From positions 66,213 through 130,212 of the forward strand of contig NZ_GG666046.1 of NCBI RefSeq assembly GCF_000156575.1: a DNA stretch of 64,000 nucleotides. Reading direction: 5' to 3'. The notes beneath the pieces are model-generated. The model was given only the letters and a program-made list of their open reading frames with translations, made no database searches and was not told where the DNA came from. Shown here in pieces: positions 62,134 through 64,000 of this stretch (position 1 is the first letter of the stretch; each line of letters starts with the position of its first letter). The DNA comes from Anaerococcus lactolyticus ATCC 51172. GTDB taxonomy: Bacteria; Bacillota; Clostridia; Tissierellales; Peptoniphilaceae. The translations under genes were made by a program, and so were the position numbers.

Positions 62134-62151
62134 ATGCGTTTTGGGAGGGAT

Positions 62152-62724
62152 ATGTTGAATATTAGAGAAATCTTGTATGAAAATCCAGTGATTATGGCGA
62201 TTAAAGATGGTAAAGACTTGAGGGAATGCCTGAAGGAAGAGTATATAGACAACAAGGTTGTTTTTGTACTCTTTGGAAATATAGAAACAATTCCTACCAT
62301 AGTTAAGAAATTAAAAAATAAGGATAAAATTGTTTTTGTTCATGAAAACCTAGTAGAAGGATTATCGTCTTCACACTATTCTCCTAACTTTATCAAAAAA
62401 TATACGGACGCTGATGGTATTATTACTACTAGGGCACAAAATATTTACGAAGCAAGGAGGCTGGGTCTTAGCACAGTCTTTAGGTTTTTTATACTTGATA
62501 GCCTTTCTTATGAGAGTATCAAGGAGACAATAAAGAGCACTTCTGCTGATCTATTTGAGGTTTTGCCAGGCATTATGCCCCAGATAATAGGGGAAATTGC
62601 AAGCTGGAGCCAGGTGCCACTAATAGCTGGAGGTCTTATTAGAGATAAGGCAGATGCTATGGGGGCGATAGGTGCAGGAGCGATTGGAGTTTCATCATCA
62701 AATACAAAAATTTGGAAAATGTGA
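62152..62724 (+). CDS. glpP: Glycerol operon antiterminator GlpP
   Basis: A 190-residue GlpP protein that prevents leader termination in glycerol operons when glycerol-3-phosphate is present. The TIM-barrel-like fold shows VHENLVEGLSS, DGIITTRAQNIYEARRLGL and DLFEVLPGIMPQI, then PLIAGGLI, typical of the family. The ATG at 62152 follows GGGAGGG; the ATG at 62134 lies ahead of that site and is rejected. It is nine bases upstream of glpK and probably regulates it with the hairpin at 62103-62133. Confidence 0.9.
   Translation: MLNIREILYENPVIMAIKDGKDLRECLKEEYIDNKVVFVLFGNIETIPTIVKKLKNKDKIVFVHENLVEGLSSSHYSPNFIKKYTDADGIITTRAQNIYEARRLGLSTVFRFFILDSLSYESIKETIKSTSADLFEVLPGIMPQIIGEIASWSQVPLIAGGLIRDKADAMGAIGAGAIGVSSSNTKIWKM

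Positions 62725-64000
<1,276 letters not shown>

Overview
The window is AT-rich, uses AGG/AGA heavily for arginine and carries strong Shine-Dalgarno sites, T-box leaders, a TPP riboswitch and many hairpin-plus-T terminators. This points to a low-GC Gram-positive anaerobe. Overall gene style suggests Tissierellia/Peptoniphilaceae (Anaerococcus-like), but that placement is inference from composition and gene content, because no rRNA gene is present. Most of the window is ordinary chromosome with small operons on both strands.

Layout. 1-6.1 kb: a radical SAM protein and an isochorismatase-fold hydrolase, then a gene-poor 0.86 kb stretch dense in hairpins whose loops are GNRA tetraloops when read on the minus strand, then transketolase, a DJ-1/PfpI protein and an SDR protein. 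6.1-11.4 kb: GltS on the minus strand, then a five-gene surface-polysaccharide locus (two glycosyltransferases, a Wzz/CpsC-like protein, a CpsD-like protein that has lost its ATP-binding motifs, an SH3 lipoprotein). 11.4-16 kb: a small membrane protein and a complete carbohydrate-type ABC importer. 16-20.5 kb: an IS200/IS605-derived remnant, an IclR regulator divergent from a YjiH-type membrane protein and a 2-hydroxyacid dehydrogenase, two gene fragments, and a 32-residue membrane peptide that looks like a type I toxin. 20.5-27.5 kb: a heterodimeric ABC exporter with an ArsR-type regulator, a TPP-riboswitch-controlled CytX, and Fic. 27.5-33.4 kb: tyrS with a very short T-box leader, an unknown secreted protein, and argGH with a T-box leader. 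33.5-38.5 kb: a Fur-box-preceded flavin-fold protein and metG-tatD-rnmV-rsmA. 38.6-47.1 kb: a glutaredoxin-like protein, a large DUF2971 protein, a membrane protein, and the overlapping genes ilvA-murE-flavoprotein-SAF oxidoreductase. 47.2-51.4 kb: an ABC-2 exporter, an esterase, and a second IS200 remnant. 51.4-55.8 kb: a GntR-regulated mannose-family PTS (IIB, IIC, IID, no IIA) with a SIS-domain enzyme. 55.9-64 kb: signal peptidase, an NADH-dependent flavoprotein, a GNAT protein, a UvrD-like helicase-nuclease, PadR, a pseudouridine synthase, and glpP-glpK, the last running off the window.

How the parts work together. Amino-acid supply is sensed by tRNA through the T-boxes (tyrS, argGH), and thiamine status through the riboswitch (cytX). 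Carbon uptake includes the ABC importer, the PTS and the glycerol genes under an antiterminator. The most unusual items are the hairpin-rich noncoding block at 1.7-2.3 kb, the pseudokinase-type CpsD, the IS200-derived remnant with a structured right end, the type I toxin-like locus, and the compact tyrosine T-box. No tRNA, rRNA, CRISPR array or prophage was seen.
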